Origin: an uncultured Eubacteriales bacterium
GTDB lineage: Bacteria; Bacillota; Clostridia; Oscillospirales; Acutalibacteraceae
Length of the DNA: 12,789 nt
Direction of reading: 5' to 3'
NCBI GenBank assembly: GCA_934511365.1
Contig: CAKSWC010000028.1
Coordinates: 1-12,789, forward strand
Shown here one piece after another: positions 12,761 through 12,789 of the stretch (positions are counted from its first letter, which is position 1; every line of letters starts with the position of its first letter). The translations under genes and the position numbers were made by a program. The notes beneath the pieces are model-generated. The model was not told where the DNA came from. It saw only the letters and a list, made by a program, of their open reading frames with translations, and searched no databases.

Positions 12761-12789
12761 ATGAAAAAATATTTCAAAAAAAGCCTCTC
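12761..12789 (+). CDS. Start of a gene running off the window, probable exported protein
   Basis: Only nine codons are in the window: MKKYFKKSL. A strong AAGGAGG site (12747-12753) lies seven bases before the ATG. The Lys-rich start is typical of a signal-peptide n-region, so the product is probably exported or membrane-bound, but nothing more can be said. It is expressed from a promoter near 12574-12603 through a long foldable leader. Confidence 0.7.

Overview
The window looks like a chromosomal segment from a low-to-medium GC Gram-positive gut anaerobe, most likely a Clostridia/Oscillospirales-type bacterium. This rests on strong AGGAGG-type ribosome binding sites, sigma-A promoters with 17-18 bp spacers, BspA-like and FN3-rich secreted proteins, a DUF6440 gene and a cytoplasmic GH2 LacZ. 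It is an inference from gene content; no phylogenetic marker is present.

Left part (1-1161): a complete tRNA-Asn(GUU) with its own terminator. It is followed by a divergent pair: a small Xre-type repressor (minus strand) and a multi-pass membrane protein with two CxxC knuckles (plus strand). The shared intergenic region holds a good sigma-A promoter flanked by two near-identical 16-bp palindromes, the probable repressor operators.

Middle left (1162-5389): a two-gene secreted-protein operon encoding a vWA-domain protein and a 1013-residue BspA-like/FN3 protein with a Cys/His-rich, aromatic C-terminal tail, closed by a strong terminator. A ribosome-binding site followed by a three-codon ATG-CAG-TAA frame lies in front of the operon.

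Centre (5390-6250): a GNAT acetyltransferase and a DUF6440 protein form a short operon with its own extended -10 promoter. They end at a hairpin shared with the convergent lacZ gene.

Centre right (6252-11400): on the minus strand, a secreted D-Ala-D-Ala carboxypeptidase-like protein (three FN3-like repeats, a Big2-like domain, then a peptidase S11 domain) is followed after 25 nt by a full-length LacZ. The promoter in front carries a 12-bp direct repeat at 22-bp spacing.

Right part (11400-12789): about 440 bp of unusual noncoding DNA. It has a TTTYAAC motif repeated six times at exactly 21-bp intervals, a perfect 17-bp inverted repeat, and a 13-bp near-direct repeat. Next come a REP-associated tyrosine transposase (RAYT), a pair of inverted REP-like palindromes, and a promoter with a long, foldable leader in front of a probable secreted protein that runs off the window. 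The strongest candidates for something undescribed are the 21-bp-phased array, the structured leader RNA and the Cys/His C-terminal tail of the BspA-like protein.
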